A DNA stretch of 8,606 bases from an uncultured bacterium. GTDB lineage: Bacteria > Gemmatimonadota > Gemmatimonadetes > Longimicrobiales > RSA9. This document shows, piece after piece, positions 1 to 7,642 of this stretch. The notes under the pieces are model-generated. The model was not told where the DNA came from and did not search any database. It saw only the letters and a list, made by a program, of their open reading frames with translations. The stretch is from the NCBI GenBank assembly GCA_937995995.1, contig CALKIP010000024.1, forward strand, positions 1 through 8,606, in the 5' to 3' direction. A program made the position numbers and the translations under genes. Every line of letters begins with the position of its first letter. Position 1 is the stretch's first letter.

Positions 1-1286
<1,286 letters not shown>

Positions 1287-1290
<4 letters not shown>

Positions 1291-1607
1291 GTCAGGCGGC
1301 AGGCGAGTACGTGAAGGTCGCCGCGCTCGACGACCTCCCGCCGGGCACCCTGCTCGGCGTGGAGGTGGCCGGCGTGCGTGTCTGCCTGGCGAACGCCGAC
1401 GGCGAGATCTACGCCATCCAGGACAACTGCACGCACCGGGACTTCCCGCTCTCGGCCGGTGAGCTGGAGGATTGTACGGTCGAGTGCACCTGGCACGGCG
1501 CCAAGTTCGACGTGAAGAGCGGGCGCGCGCTGGCGCTCCCCGCGATCAAGCCGGTCAAGACGTACGAGGTCAAGGTGGAGGACGGCCAGATCCTGGTCGC
1601 CGTCTGA
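1287..1607 (+). CDS. Rieske [2Fe-2S] ferredoxin-like protein in the suf operon
   Basis: A small cytoplasmic Rieske protein of 106 residues, the size of ferredoxin components of ring-hydroxylating dioxygenases. The cluster-binding motif is intact: Cys48-Thr-His50, sixteen residues, then Cys67-Thr-Trp-His70 followed by Gly. It has no signal peptide, membrane anchor or catalytic oxygenase domain. The ATG overlaps the sufD stop by four bases and is preceded by GAGGAG (1273-1278) at 8 nt. Rieske proteins of this type are known inside suf operons of actinobacteria and related groups, where their role is not well defined. An electron-transfer role in cluster assembly, or being a client of it, is inference. 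No oxygenase gene is nearby, so a catabolic role is unlikely from context. Confidence 0.9.
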
Positions 1608-1609
1608 CT

Positions 1610-1617
1610 GGAGGGGG
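1610..1617 (+). promoter_or_regulatory. Ribosome binding site deciding a TTG start for sufS
   Basis: GGAGGGGG immediately follows the Rieske stop codon. GGAGG (1610-1614) lies 7 nt before TTG at 1622. The next candidate, GTG at 1631, would be 16 nt away, so the TTG is the better start. Confidence 0.7.
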
Positions 1618-1621
1618 CGCT

Positions 1622-2863
1622 TTGGCAGTAGTGCAGAACGTTCTGGAGCCGGCCACGGTGCGGGCGCACTTCCCCGCCCTCGATCAGCGGGTGCACGGGC
1701 ACCCGCTGATTTATTTGGACAGCGCGGCCACGGCCCAGCGCCCAAACGCGGTGCTGGACGCGGTACGCGACTTCTACGAGCGCGACAACGCGAACGTGCA
1801 CCGTGGGCTCTACGAGCTGTCGCGGCGGGCCACGGAGAGCTTCGAGGCGGCGCGTGAGGTGGTCGCCCGTTTCGTCGGCGCGGCCGAGCCCGCCGAACTC
1901 GTCTGGACGCGCGGCACGACCGAGGCGATCAACCTGGTCGCGCTGACGTGGGGCTGGGCGAACCTGCGCGAGGGTGACGAGATCGTCGTCACGATGCTCG
2001 AGCACCACTCGAACCTGGTGCCGTGGCAGCTCGTCGCGCAGCGCACGGGCGCGAAGTTGCGGCGCGTCGACATCGACGACGAGGGCCGACTCCGGCTCGA
2101 CCAGCTCGACGAGCTGCTCGGCGAGCGCACGCGGCTCGTGGCGGTCGGACACGTCTCGAACGCCCTCGGCACGATCAACCCGGTGCGCGAGATCGTCGAG
2201 CGTGCGAAGGCGGTCGGCGCGAAGGTCCTGGTCGACGGCGCACAGGGCGCGCCTCACCACAAGGTCGACGTCCAGGCGCTGGGGTGTGACTTCTACGCCC
2301 TTTCCGGCCACAAGATGGGCGCTCCCATGGGGATCGGCGCACTCTGGGCGCGGCGCGAGCTGCTCGAGGAGATGCCGCCCTGGCAGGGTGGCGGCGAGAT
2401 GATCGAAACCGTCGAGCTCGAGCACTCGACATGGGCGGCCGTTCCGCACAAATTCGAGGCGGGCACGCCGAACGTCGCCGGCGCCGTCGGGATGGCGGCG
2501 GCCGCGGAGTACATCGAATCGCTCGGCTACGACGCGATCGCCGCCCACGAACGGGCGCTGGTCCGCTACGGACTCGAGCGCCTCTCCGCGGTCGAGGGGC
2601 TGCGCCTCTTCGGACCCGAGGACCCGGAGGAGCGGACGGCCGTCTTCTCCTTCGCTCTCGAGGGCGTGCACCCACACGATGTCGCCACGATCCTCGATGC
2701 CGAAGGGATCGCGGTGCGGGCCGGACACCACTGCACACAGCCGCTGATGCAGCGCCTCGGCGTGCCGGCCACGACGCGCGCCTCGTGCTGGGTCTACAAC
2801 ACGACGGACGAGCTCGACCGCCTGGCCGAGGGGCTGGAGGCCGCGCGGCGCATCTTCGCTTGA
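1622..2863 (+). CDS. sufS: Cysteine desulfurase SufS (group II, PLP-dependent)
   Basis: SufS converts L-cysteine to L-alanine and loads the sulfur as a persulfide for cluster assembly. With the TTG start the protein is 413 residues, normal for the family. Visible sites are YLDSAAT (31-37), EHHSN (127-131) with the cofactor-stacking His128, VDGAQ (204-208) with Asp205 that pairs with the PLP nitrogen, SGHK (228-231) with Lys231 as the PLP lysine, and RAGHHC (366-371) with Cys371 as the persulfide cysteine. His352 in VHPHD lies 19 residues before Cys371, the same spacing as His342 and Cys361 of B. subtilis SufS, where the His takes a zinc-ligand position when SufU binds. This agrees with sufU being the next gene. 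The gene begins 14 bases after the Rieske stop, so it is in the same operon. SufS-type SelA/CsdA relatives are less likely given the context. Confidence 0.95.
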   Translation: MAVVQNVLEPATVRAHFPALDQRVHGHPLIYLDSAATAQRPNAVLDAVRDFYERDNANVHRGLYELSRRATESFEAAREVVARFVGAAEPAELVWTRGTTEAINLVALTWGWANLREGDEIVVTMLEHHSNLVPWQLVAQRTGAKLRRVDIDDEGRLRLDQLDELLGERTRLVAVGHVSNALGTINPVREIVERAKAVGAKVLVDGAQGAPHHKVDVQALGCDFYALSGHKMGAPMGIGALWARRELLEEMPPWQGGGEMIETVELEHSTWAAVPHKFEAGTPNVAGAVGMAAAAEYIESLGYDAIAAHERALVRYGLERLSAVEGLRLFGPEDPEERTAVFSFALEGVHPHDVATILDAEGIAVRAGHHCTQPLMQRLGVPATTRASCWVYNTTDELDRLAEGLEAARRIFA

Positions 2864-3030
2864 TGGACCGACGCACCGCCGGACCCGCGCACACGCGGCG
2901 CAAAGCGCCGCCGGCGTGTAGCCCGGTGGTCGCACATCCACCGGCCGGGCGCCGCCGCGTCGGAGCCCGCTGCGGCGCCGGCTCGGGACACTGTTTCAGA
3001 CATCCGCTTTCGCCGATAGAGACGCTGGAC
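2864..3030 (+). other. Hairpin-rich spacer between sufS and sufU
   Basis: This 167-bp gap in an otherwise tight operon contains three successive inverted repeats. The first pairs 2895-2901 with 2905-2911 (7 bp, AAA loop), with a possible outer 4-bp extension 2891-2894/2916-2919. The second pairs 2923-2929 with 2938-2944 (7 bp, 8-nt loop). The third pairs 2949-2955 with 2972-2978 (7 bp, 16-nt loop). None is followed by a T-run. The sufU frame stays open across the whole spacer from an ATG at 2863, but the last third uses codons rare in this DNA (AGA, ATA) and has a low third-position GC, so I do not treat it as coding. It could attenuate or stabilise the downstream mRNA; this is inference. Confidence 0.5.
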
Positions 3031-3483
3031 ATGAGTATCGATCGCTCGACCCCACAACTCGGCTCGCTCTTCCAGGAGTTGATCCTGGATCACTACAAGC
3101 GGCCCCGGAACCGGGGCGAGCTCGAGGGCGCCACCAGCGAGGCGCACCTGAAGAACCCGACGTGCGGCGACGAGATCCGCCTCCAGCTCCGCGTCGCCGA
3201 TGGCATGGTCGAGGAGGCGAAGTTCGTCGGCGACGGCTGCTCGATCTCACAGGCGTCGGTCTCGATGATGACGCAGCTCCTCAAGGGCAAGCCGGTCGAG
3301 GAGGCGCGGGAGGTGATGCGCCGCTTCACCGCGATGATGCACGGCGACGCCGATGCGGCCCGTGACAAGTCGCTCGGCGATCTGCGCGCGCTGGCCGGCG
3401 TCAGCAAGTTCCCCGTCCGCGTCCGGTGCGCGCTCCTCGCCTGGAACGCCCTGGAAGAGGCACTCGAGGGCGACGACGCCTAG
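3031..3483 (+). CDS. sufU: Zinc-dependent sulfur acceptor SufU
   Basis: SufU accepts the persulfide sulfur from SufS and passes it to the SufBCD scaffold; it belongs to the IscU/SufU fold family. The 150-residue protein has the family's early motif ELILDHYKRPRN (16-27). The expected zinc ligands are Cys45 and Asp47 (NPTCGDE), Cys70 (DGCSIS) and Cys133 (VRCAL), matching the Cys41, Asp43, Cys66, Cys128 set of B. subtilis SufU. The insert between the second and third cysteines and the CSIS motif distinguish SufU from IscU. The ATG at 3031 places the domain near the N-terminus as in known SufU proteins, but the ribosome binding site is weak (about AGAG, 3018-3021). An in-frame ATG at 2863 overlaps the sufS stop and would add 56 mostly Arg/Pro/Gly residues; I judge that unlikely. 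Confidence 0.93.
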   Translation: MSIDRSTPQLGSLFQELILDHYKRPRNRGELEGATSEAHLKNPTCGDEIRLQLRVADGMVEEAKFVGDGCSISQASVSMMTQLLKGKPVEEAREVMRRFTAMMHGDADAARDKSLGDLRALAGVSKFPVRVRCALLAWNALEEALEGDDA

Positions 3484-3536
3484 CGGCTCGATTCGCGCGC
3501 CGGATCGCGCGTCCGAGTCCCCTGATCCGCTCAGCC

Positions 3537-3563
3537 AAGGGCGGCGTCGCTGACGCCGCCCTT
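3537..3563 (+). terminator. Hairpin terminator of the suf operon
   Basis: A perfect 12-bp stem (3537-3548 with 3552-3563) with a 3-nt loop lies 53 bases after the sufU stop. Its outer pairs are A-T and the inner ones GC-rich. It lacks a T-run after the stem, as is common for hairpin terminators in high-GC bacteria, so termination strength is uncertain. Confidence 0.65.
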
Positions 3564-3590
3564 GACGTGCACCCGGTCCTCCCGTTTCAT
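3562..3590 (+). promoter_or_regulatory. Candidate sigma-70-type promoter
   Basis: TTGACG (3562-3567) matches the -35 consensus at 5 of 6 positions and is followed after 17 bp by TTTCAT (3585-3590), which matches the -10 at 4 of 6. It directly follows the suf terminator and points to the gene starting at 3797. The sequence match alone is weak evidence. Confidence 0.35.
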
Positions 3591-3796
3591 TAGAGCCGCT
3601 CCGAGCGCCTCCCCTTCCCGCCCCGACCGGGGCCGGAATCTCCCGTTCACACGTGCACACGACACGGCAGCTCCGGCATCGTGCTTTGCCGGAGGAGAAG
3701 GCCGAGAGGCGACGCGCGCCCCTCCACGGCGTGCGTTCGTGATCGTGTCGCGCGTGTCGCCGCCGCATGCTGCACAGACAGCACGGGAGGGCGTTC

Positions 3797-4813
3797 ATGC
3801 AGGCCTGGTGGCAGAGGGATCAGATCATCTCCGCCTTCATCATCGGCAGCTTCTCGATGTCGGCGACGCTGATCTCCATGTACGTGAACGGCCGTCGCGC
3901 AGTCGCCACGAAGACGAAGGGAAAGCGCGCCCGACGCAAGGCGCCGGGGCGCAGACGCTACGCCATCCTCTTCCTGGCCGGGCTGGTCGCCGGCGGCATG
4001 GGCTACCGCTTCGGCGCCACGACGCTGGGCGCCGAGGGCATGAGCGTGCTCGGGCCGGCCGGCGCGAGCGAATCGCCGCAGCCGGTCCCGCTCCGGGAGG
4101 AGCCGGGCCCGGTGTCGACAGTGGCGACGGACTCAGCGGCATACCGCGATGATCCAGGCGAGGCGTGGACAATGGCGGAGGATACAGCCGCATTCGACGC
4201 ATGGTGGGCGGGCTTCGTCGCCGATACCCGGGACGCGGGGCCGGCGAAGTCGGATCGATCCATCGAGGCAGAAGGAGTCGCGGAACCTGTCGGGCCGTCG
4301 GACACGACAGGCGAGGAGGAGGGCGACGTCGGGCGTGAGGAAGAGGTGTCCCGGTCCGGTGCGCTGCACGATCCGACCGCGCCGGACGAGCCGCTCCCTG
4401 CCCCGTCCGGGCTTGCCGATTGGCTTCATGCAGAAGGGATGCGCATCCACTACCGCTACGCCGAACGGCTCCCCGACGCATGCGAGGGGAAGACGACGGC
4501 CCTCGGAAACTGGGTCGACGGCGAGCAGGGCATGCCGGTGGAGTGCATCGACGACGAGTGGCTCGTGCTCGATGTCACCGAGCTGGTGGAGTCGGGGCGT
4601 CTGACGCGGAACGCGACGCACTGCTTCGCGCTCCGCAGCGAGGCGGGCCACTGGGCGCAGCACGACCGCGCGCCCTCGCCCGGGCTCGAGCGAGTGGCGA
4701 TCGCATCGAAATCCGACCACTGGGGCAGCCCGCCGATCGGCTTTCGGGTGCTGCGCACCGACGGGCCGGACCGCATCGAGTTCGTGAACGGGTACCCGCG
4801 GGTTTACTGCTGA
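3797..4813 (+). CDS. Uncharacterised two-pass membrane protein with C-terminal cysteine-containing domain
   Basis: I do not recognise this 338-residue protein. The ATG at 3797 is chosen because GGGAGG (3785-3790) lies 6 nt before it; an earlier ATG at 3767 has no such site. Hydrophobic segments are at about 9-30 and 55-70. The loop between them (32-54) has more than a dozen Lys/Arg and no acidic residues, so by the positive-inside rule it is cytoplasmic and both termini face outside. Residues 75-205 are a low-complexity linker rich in Pro, Ala, Gly, Asp and Glu, with an acidic stretch near 170-184. Residues 205-338 look globular, with many aromatic residues and four cysteines (229, 250, 276 and the C-terminal 338) that could form two disulfides outside the membrane. 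No enzyme motif is visible. It appears monocistronic, with its own leader and a hairpin after the stop. Confidence 0.75.
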   Translation: MQAWWQRDQIISAFIIGSFSMSATLISMYVNGRRAVATKTKGKRARRKAPGRRRYAILFLAGLVAGGMGYRFGATTLGAEGMSVLGPAGASESPQPVPLREEPGPVSTVATDSAAYRDDPGEAWTMAEDTAAFDAWWAGFVADTRDAGPAKSDRSIEAEGVAEPVGPSDTTGEEEGDVGREEEVSRSGALHDPTAPDEPLPAPSGLADWLHAEGMRIHYRYAERLPDACEGKTTALGNWVDGEQGMPVECIDDEWLVLDVTELVESGRLTRNATHCFALRSEAGHWAQHDRAPSPGLERVAIASKSDHWGSPPIGFRVLRTDGPDRIEFVNGYPRVYC

Positions 4814-4838
4814 GAATGTTCGTGCGGCACAGGCGCTC

Positions 4839-4874
4839 GGCCGGGGTCCGGCCGAATCGTCGTGGACCCCGGCC
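4839..4874. terminator. Bidirectional hairpin terminator between convergent genes
   Basis: A perfect 11-bp GC-rich stem (4839-4849 with 4864-4874) with a 14-nt loop lies between the stop codons of the membrane-protein gene (ending 4813, +) and the acetyltransferase gene (ending 4890, -). There is no clear T-run on either side. Position between converging genes supports a shared terminator. Confidence 0.6.
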
Positions 4875-4889
4875 TCGCGGGCCCCTGAC

Positions 4890-6122
4890 TCAAAACTCGT
4901 CCAGCAGCCAGAACGGCTCGCGCAGGTGGAAGATCCGGTCGAGTGCGGCCACGGCGCCTTCGGCCCGGGCCAGCCCCAGACGCACGGCGGTGCTCGGCGA
5001 GAGCTCGCCGGCGTAGAGTTGGGCGAAGGTCGCGGCGTCGACGACGAGGCGGGCGTCCCATCCGGACGCCGGCCCGGAGTGCACGCGGGCGCCGTGCTCC
5101 TCGACCGACAGCGCCCAGGGGCCGCGGTTCCCGGGGATGTCGTCGTCGAGCACCTCGATCTCGAGGGTGAGTCCGATGCCGAGCACGTCGCCCCAGTGCG
5201 GACGCGCCTCGAGGGCGGCGGGCACGTCCAGGACCCGGAGCATCGGGCCGCGGATGCGACGTGCCGTGGGGTACCAGAGCGAGCGGGCCGGCCGGAACCG
5301 AGGTGGCCGGGGATCGCTCAGGATCAGGTCGAGCCGCTCGGTCGGGAGCGCATCGTAACGGATCTCGCCGAACTGGTCGCGCTGGGATGCGAGCCAGCCG
5401 AACAGTCCCCGACGCGCCTCCTCGTCCTCGGCCACGAGCTCGAGCACGTGCAGCTTGCCATCGCCGGGCCGGATCCCGCGGCCGAAGCGGACGATCGCAT
5501 ACCCACGAACTCCGCCGTCGTCGAAGACGAAGGGGTACGTGCCCGGCACGTCCAGTCGGTGCGACCAGGCACGCGCGTCGCGCACGATCGGGCCGTTGGA
5601 GCGCTCGGCGACGCGCGCGTAGCAGCTCGCGATGGCGTTTCGGTCGTCCGGGTCGGCCGGGCGTACGGCAGCCGCCTCGTCGTGGAGCGGCAGTGCGGCG
5701 GGCGCGAAGCGGTGCGCGTGCATCTCGCCGACCAGCCCCCAGCCGAGTGTGCGGTAGAAGTCCGGCCGGAACGGGTAGAGCACGCTGACGATGTCGCCAC
5801 GCTCGCGACCGACGCGCATCGCGTGGCGGCAGAGCGCGCGCCCGACCCCGCGCCGGCGCGCCGTGGGCGACGTCGCCACCGCGGCGAGACCGAGCATCGG
5901 CAGCACGGCGCCGCCGATGTGCTCCTCGAAGCGGTAGGCGCGAAACGCGCCCAGGATCCGGCCCTCGTCCTCGGCCACCCACGCGCTCTCGATCCCGCCG
6001 AACGGCAGGCCGGCCTCGATCTGGCGCATGCGGTCGCCGACCGTACGCGCATCGGGGAACGCCTGCGTCCAGAGTGTGGCGAGCGGCCGCACATCCGCGC
6101 GCTCCGCCGGGCGTAGCTCCAT
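4890..6122 (-). CDS. Eis-like GNAT family N-acetyltransferase
   Basis: A 410-residue protein with the Eis layout: a GNAT domain (about 1-145), a second GNAT-like domain (about 150-285), and a C-terminal SCP2-like sterol-carrier fold (about 293-405). Eis-type enzymes transfer acetyl groups from acetyl-CoA to amines; the M. tuberculosis member acetylates aminoglycosides and proteins. The acetyl-CoA motif is ARRRGVGRAL (88-97). Tyr123 in FYRTLGWG aligns by pattern with the proposed general acid Tyr126 of M. tuberculosis Eis, and the protein ends in Glu-Phe, as does that enzyme, whose C-terminal carboxylate is the proposed general base. The segment VPAALEAR (300-307) is also Eis-like. The ATG follows an excellent ribosome binding site. 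The true substrate is unknown, so antibiotic resistance should not be assumed. It is divergent from the thiolase and has no operon partner here. Confidence 0.88.
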   Translation of the reverse strand: MELRPAERADVRPLATLWTQAFPDARTVGDRMRQIEAGLPFGGIESAWVAEDEGRILGAFRAYRFEEHIGGAVLPMLGLAAVATSPTARRRGVGRALCRHAMRVGRERGDIVSVLYPFRPDFYRTLGWGLVGEMHAHRFAPAALPLHDEAAAVRPADPDDRNAIASCYARVAERSNGPIVRDARAWSHRLDVPGTYPFVFDDGGVRGYAIVRFGRGIRPGDGKLHVLELVAEDEEARRGLFGWLASQRDQFGEIRYDALPTERLDLILSDPRPPRFRPARSLWYPTARRIRGPMLRVLDVPAALEARPHWGDVLGIGLTLEIEVLDDDIPGNRGPWALSVEEHGARVHSGPASGWDARLVVDAATFAQLYAGELSPSTAVRLGLARAEGAVAALDRIFHLREPFWLLDEF

Positions 6123-6135
6123 TTCACCTCCTTCT
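6123..6135 (-). promoter_or_regulatory. Near-perfect Shine-Dalgarno for the Eis-like gene
   Basis: On the - strand AGAAGGAGGTGAA precedes the ATG at 6122. AAGGAGGTGA (6133 to 6124) is a ten-base match to the complement of the usual 16S rRNA 3' end, with 4 nt between GGAGG and the start codon. It is much stronger than the other sites in this window and fixes the start. Confidence 0.85.
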
Positions 6136-6145
6136 CTTGCCGATG

Positions 6146-6175
6146 ATCATGGCACGTCTTCATGCAGCGGCGCAA
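6146..6175 (-). promoter_or_regulatory. Candidate promoter of the Eis-like gene
   Basis: Read on the - strand, TTGCGC (6175 to 6170) and CATGAT (6151 to 6146) are separated by 18 bp, just upstream of the strong ribosome binding site. The 8-bp palindrome ATGATCAT (6143-6150) overlaps the -10 element and could be an operator half or chance. Weak evidence from matches only. Confidence 0.3.
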
Positions 6176-6264
6176 CCTGAACATCGGGGACCGGAGCTTG
6201 CGCCGGGGCCGGCGGGTATACGACCTTGCAGCCGAACACTGTTCGAGGACGGGAGGGTCAGACG

Positions 6265-7563
6265 ATGAGCAACGGCTGGGTCGGTCGCCGGGTGGCGATC
6301 GTGGAGGGGTGCAGGACGCCGTTCGCCCGGGCGGGCACGGCGTTCCGGAACATGACGGCGATCGATCTCGGCACGATCGCGGTGCGCGAAGTGCTCAACC
6401 GCGCGGAGCTCGACCCGTCCGAGGTCGACGAGCTGGTCTACGGCACCGTCGTCCACGCGGTCACGGCGCCGAACATCGCCCGTGAGGTGCAGCTCGGCTC
6501 GGGGATCCCGCCGAGCGCGCCCGCCCACACCGTATCACGCGCCTGTGCTTCGGCGAACCAGGCGATCACCGCCGCGGCCGACACCATCGCGCGCGGCTAC
6601 GCCGACGTGGTCGTGGCCGGCGGCGCCGAGTCGCTGACCGACATCCCGATCCTGGTCTCGCGACCGCTGCGCAACCGCCTGGTCGCCGCTTCACGGGCCA
6701 AGACGCTGGGCGGGCGGGTGCGTGCCTTCGCCGGGATGCGGCCGCGGGAGCTGGTGCCGATGACGCCCGCGATCGCCGAGCCGTCCACAGGCGAGACGAT
6801 GGGCGAGAGCGCCGAGCGGATGGCCAAGGAGAACGGGATCAGCCGCGAGGAGCAGGACCGCTGGGCGCTGCGCTCGCACCGCCGTGCCGCCGAGGGCACC
6901 GAGGACGGGCGGCTCACGCGCGAGATCGTGACGACGTACATCGAGCCGGATTACAGGGACGTCGTCGACCGCGACAACGGGATCCGAACCGACACGAGCC
7001 TAGACAAGCTGGCGGCGCTACGCCCCGTCTTCGACAGGAAGTACGGCACCGTGACCGCCGGAAACGCCTCGCCCCTCACCGACGGCGCCTCCGCCGTCCT
7101 CCTCATGAGCGAGGAGAAGGCGAAGGCTCTCGGCTACGAGCCGCTCGGCTACATCCGCAGCTACGCCTACGCCGCACTCGCGCCGAGTGCGCAGCTGCTG
7201 CAGGGTCCCGCCTACGCCGCGCCGATCGCGCTGGAGCGCGCCGGCATCACGATGAAGGACATCGAGCTGTGGGAGATCCACGAGGCCTTCGCCGCGCAGG
7301 TGCTCTCCAACTTCCAGGCGCTCGATTCCGACACCTTCGCCCGTGAGGAGCTCGGCCGCTCCGAGAAGGTCGGCCTGATCGACGAGGACCGCATCAACGT
7401 CATGGGCGGAAGCATCGCGATCGGCCACCCCTTCGGCGCCACGGGCGGACGCCTCACCGTCACGCTGCTGAACGAGATGAAGCGGCGCGGGCTCGGGCTG
7501 GGGCTGATCACCGTCTGTGCGGCGGGGGCCATGGGGTTCGCGATGGTGCTGGAGCGGGAGTAA
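6265..7563 (+). CDS. fadI: 3-ketoacyl-CoA thiolase, FadI type
   Basis: A thiolase that cleaves 3-ketoacyl-CoA with CoA to give acetyl-CoA and a shortened acyl-CoA, the last step of fatty acid beta-oxidation. With the ATG at 6265, preceded by GGGAGG (6251-6256) at 8 nt, the protein is 432 residues, close to E. coli FadI (436); an in-frame ATG at 6226 lacks such a site. Catalytic residues are visible: Cys94 in SRACASANQA, His339 in WEIHEAFAAQ, His388 in GGSIAIGHPFGATGGR, and Cys418 in the C-terminal CAAGAMG motif. That last motif (CAAG rather than the CGGG form of many thiolases), together with PNIAREVQLG (69-78) and LRPVFDRKYGTVTA (252-265), points to the FadI/trifunctional-beta group. No FadJ-like hydratase/dehydrogenase partner lies in the window on either side, so its alpha partner must be elsewhere. 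A biosynthetic acetyl-CoA acetyltransferase is less likely. Confidence 0.9.
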   Translation: MSNGWVGRRVAIVEGCRTPFARAGTAFRNMTAIDLGTIAVREVLNRAELDPSEVDELVYGTVVHAVTAPNIAREVQLGSGIPPSAPAHTVSRACASANQAITAAADTIARGYADVVVAGGAESLTDIPILVSRPLRNRLVAASRAKTLGGRVRAFAGMRPRELVPMTPAIAEPSTGETMGESAERMAKENGISREEQDRWALRSHRRAAEGTEDGRLTREIVTTYIEPDYRDVVDRDNGIRTDTSLDKLAALRPVFDRKYGTVTAGNASPLTDGASAVLLMSEEKAKALGYEPLGYIRSYAYAALAPSAQLLQGPAYAAPIALERAGITMKDIELWEIHEAFAAQVLSNFQALDSDTFAREELGRSEKVGLIDEDRINVMGGSIAIGHPFGATGGRLTVTLLNEMKRRGLGLGLITVCAAGAMGFAMVLERE

Positions 7564-7608
7564 TCGGCCGGGAGCGAGTGGTCGGGATCGATGGGTCGGA
7601 ACTCGGCG

Positions 7609-7642
7609 CGAGGCTCGCCGGCGTTCATCCCGGCGGGCCTCG
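7609..7642. terminator. Bidirectional hairpin terminator overlapping the DUF4260 stop
   Basis: A stem of 13 pairs (7609-7621 with 7630-7642, including one G-T wobble) and an 8-nt loop lies between the thiolase stop (7563) and the converging DUF4260 gene. The DUF4260 stop codon (7625-7627) sits in the loop, so the last DUF4260 codons form one arm. A further outer match, 7585-7590 with 7645-7650, could lengthen the structure in an alternative fold. Confidence 0.6.

Larger units (their letters stand above)
3484..3796. other. Non-coding interval after sufU (313 bp)
   Basis: No convincing gene lies here. It holds the suf operon terminator hairpin (3537-3563), a sigma-70-like promoter candidate (3562-3590), two further inverted repeats (3620-3624/3629-3633, 5 bp with a 4-nt loop; 3671-3678/3687-3694, 8 bp with an 8-nt loop), and the ribosome binding site of the next gene (3785-3790). 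If the promoter is real, the next gene has an untranslated leader of about 200 nt. I do not recognise a known riboswitch class in it. Confidence 0.5.

Noticed and set aside
1409..2941. A 510-codon open frame on the - strand opposite sufS
   Set aside because: It is antisense to a gene with every catalytic motif of SufS, has no recognisable domain, and long antisense frames are expected in high-GC coding DNA.
2863..3030. An N-terminal extension of SufU from the ATG overlapping the sufS stop
   Set aside because: There is no ribosome binding site at a proper distance, the extension is low-complexity Arg/Pro/Gly, its last part uses rare codons, and known SufU proteins start close to the position of the ATG at 3031.
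4926..6116. A 396-codon + strand open frame opposite the Eis-like gene
   Set aside because: The - strand frame has clear GNAT and Eis features and a strong ribosome binding site; the + frame has neither domain nor start signal.
6198..6222. A promoter for the thiolase from TTGCGC and TATACG
   Set aside because: The elements are only 13 bp apart, too short for a sigma-70 promoter, and no better pair was found in the 142-bp intergenic region.
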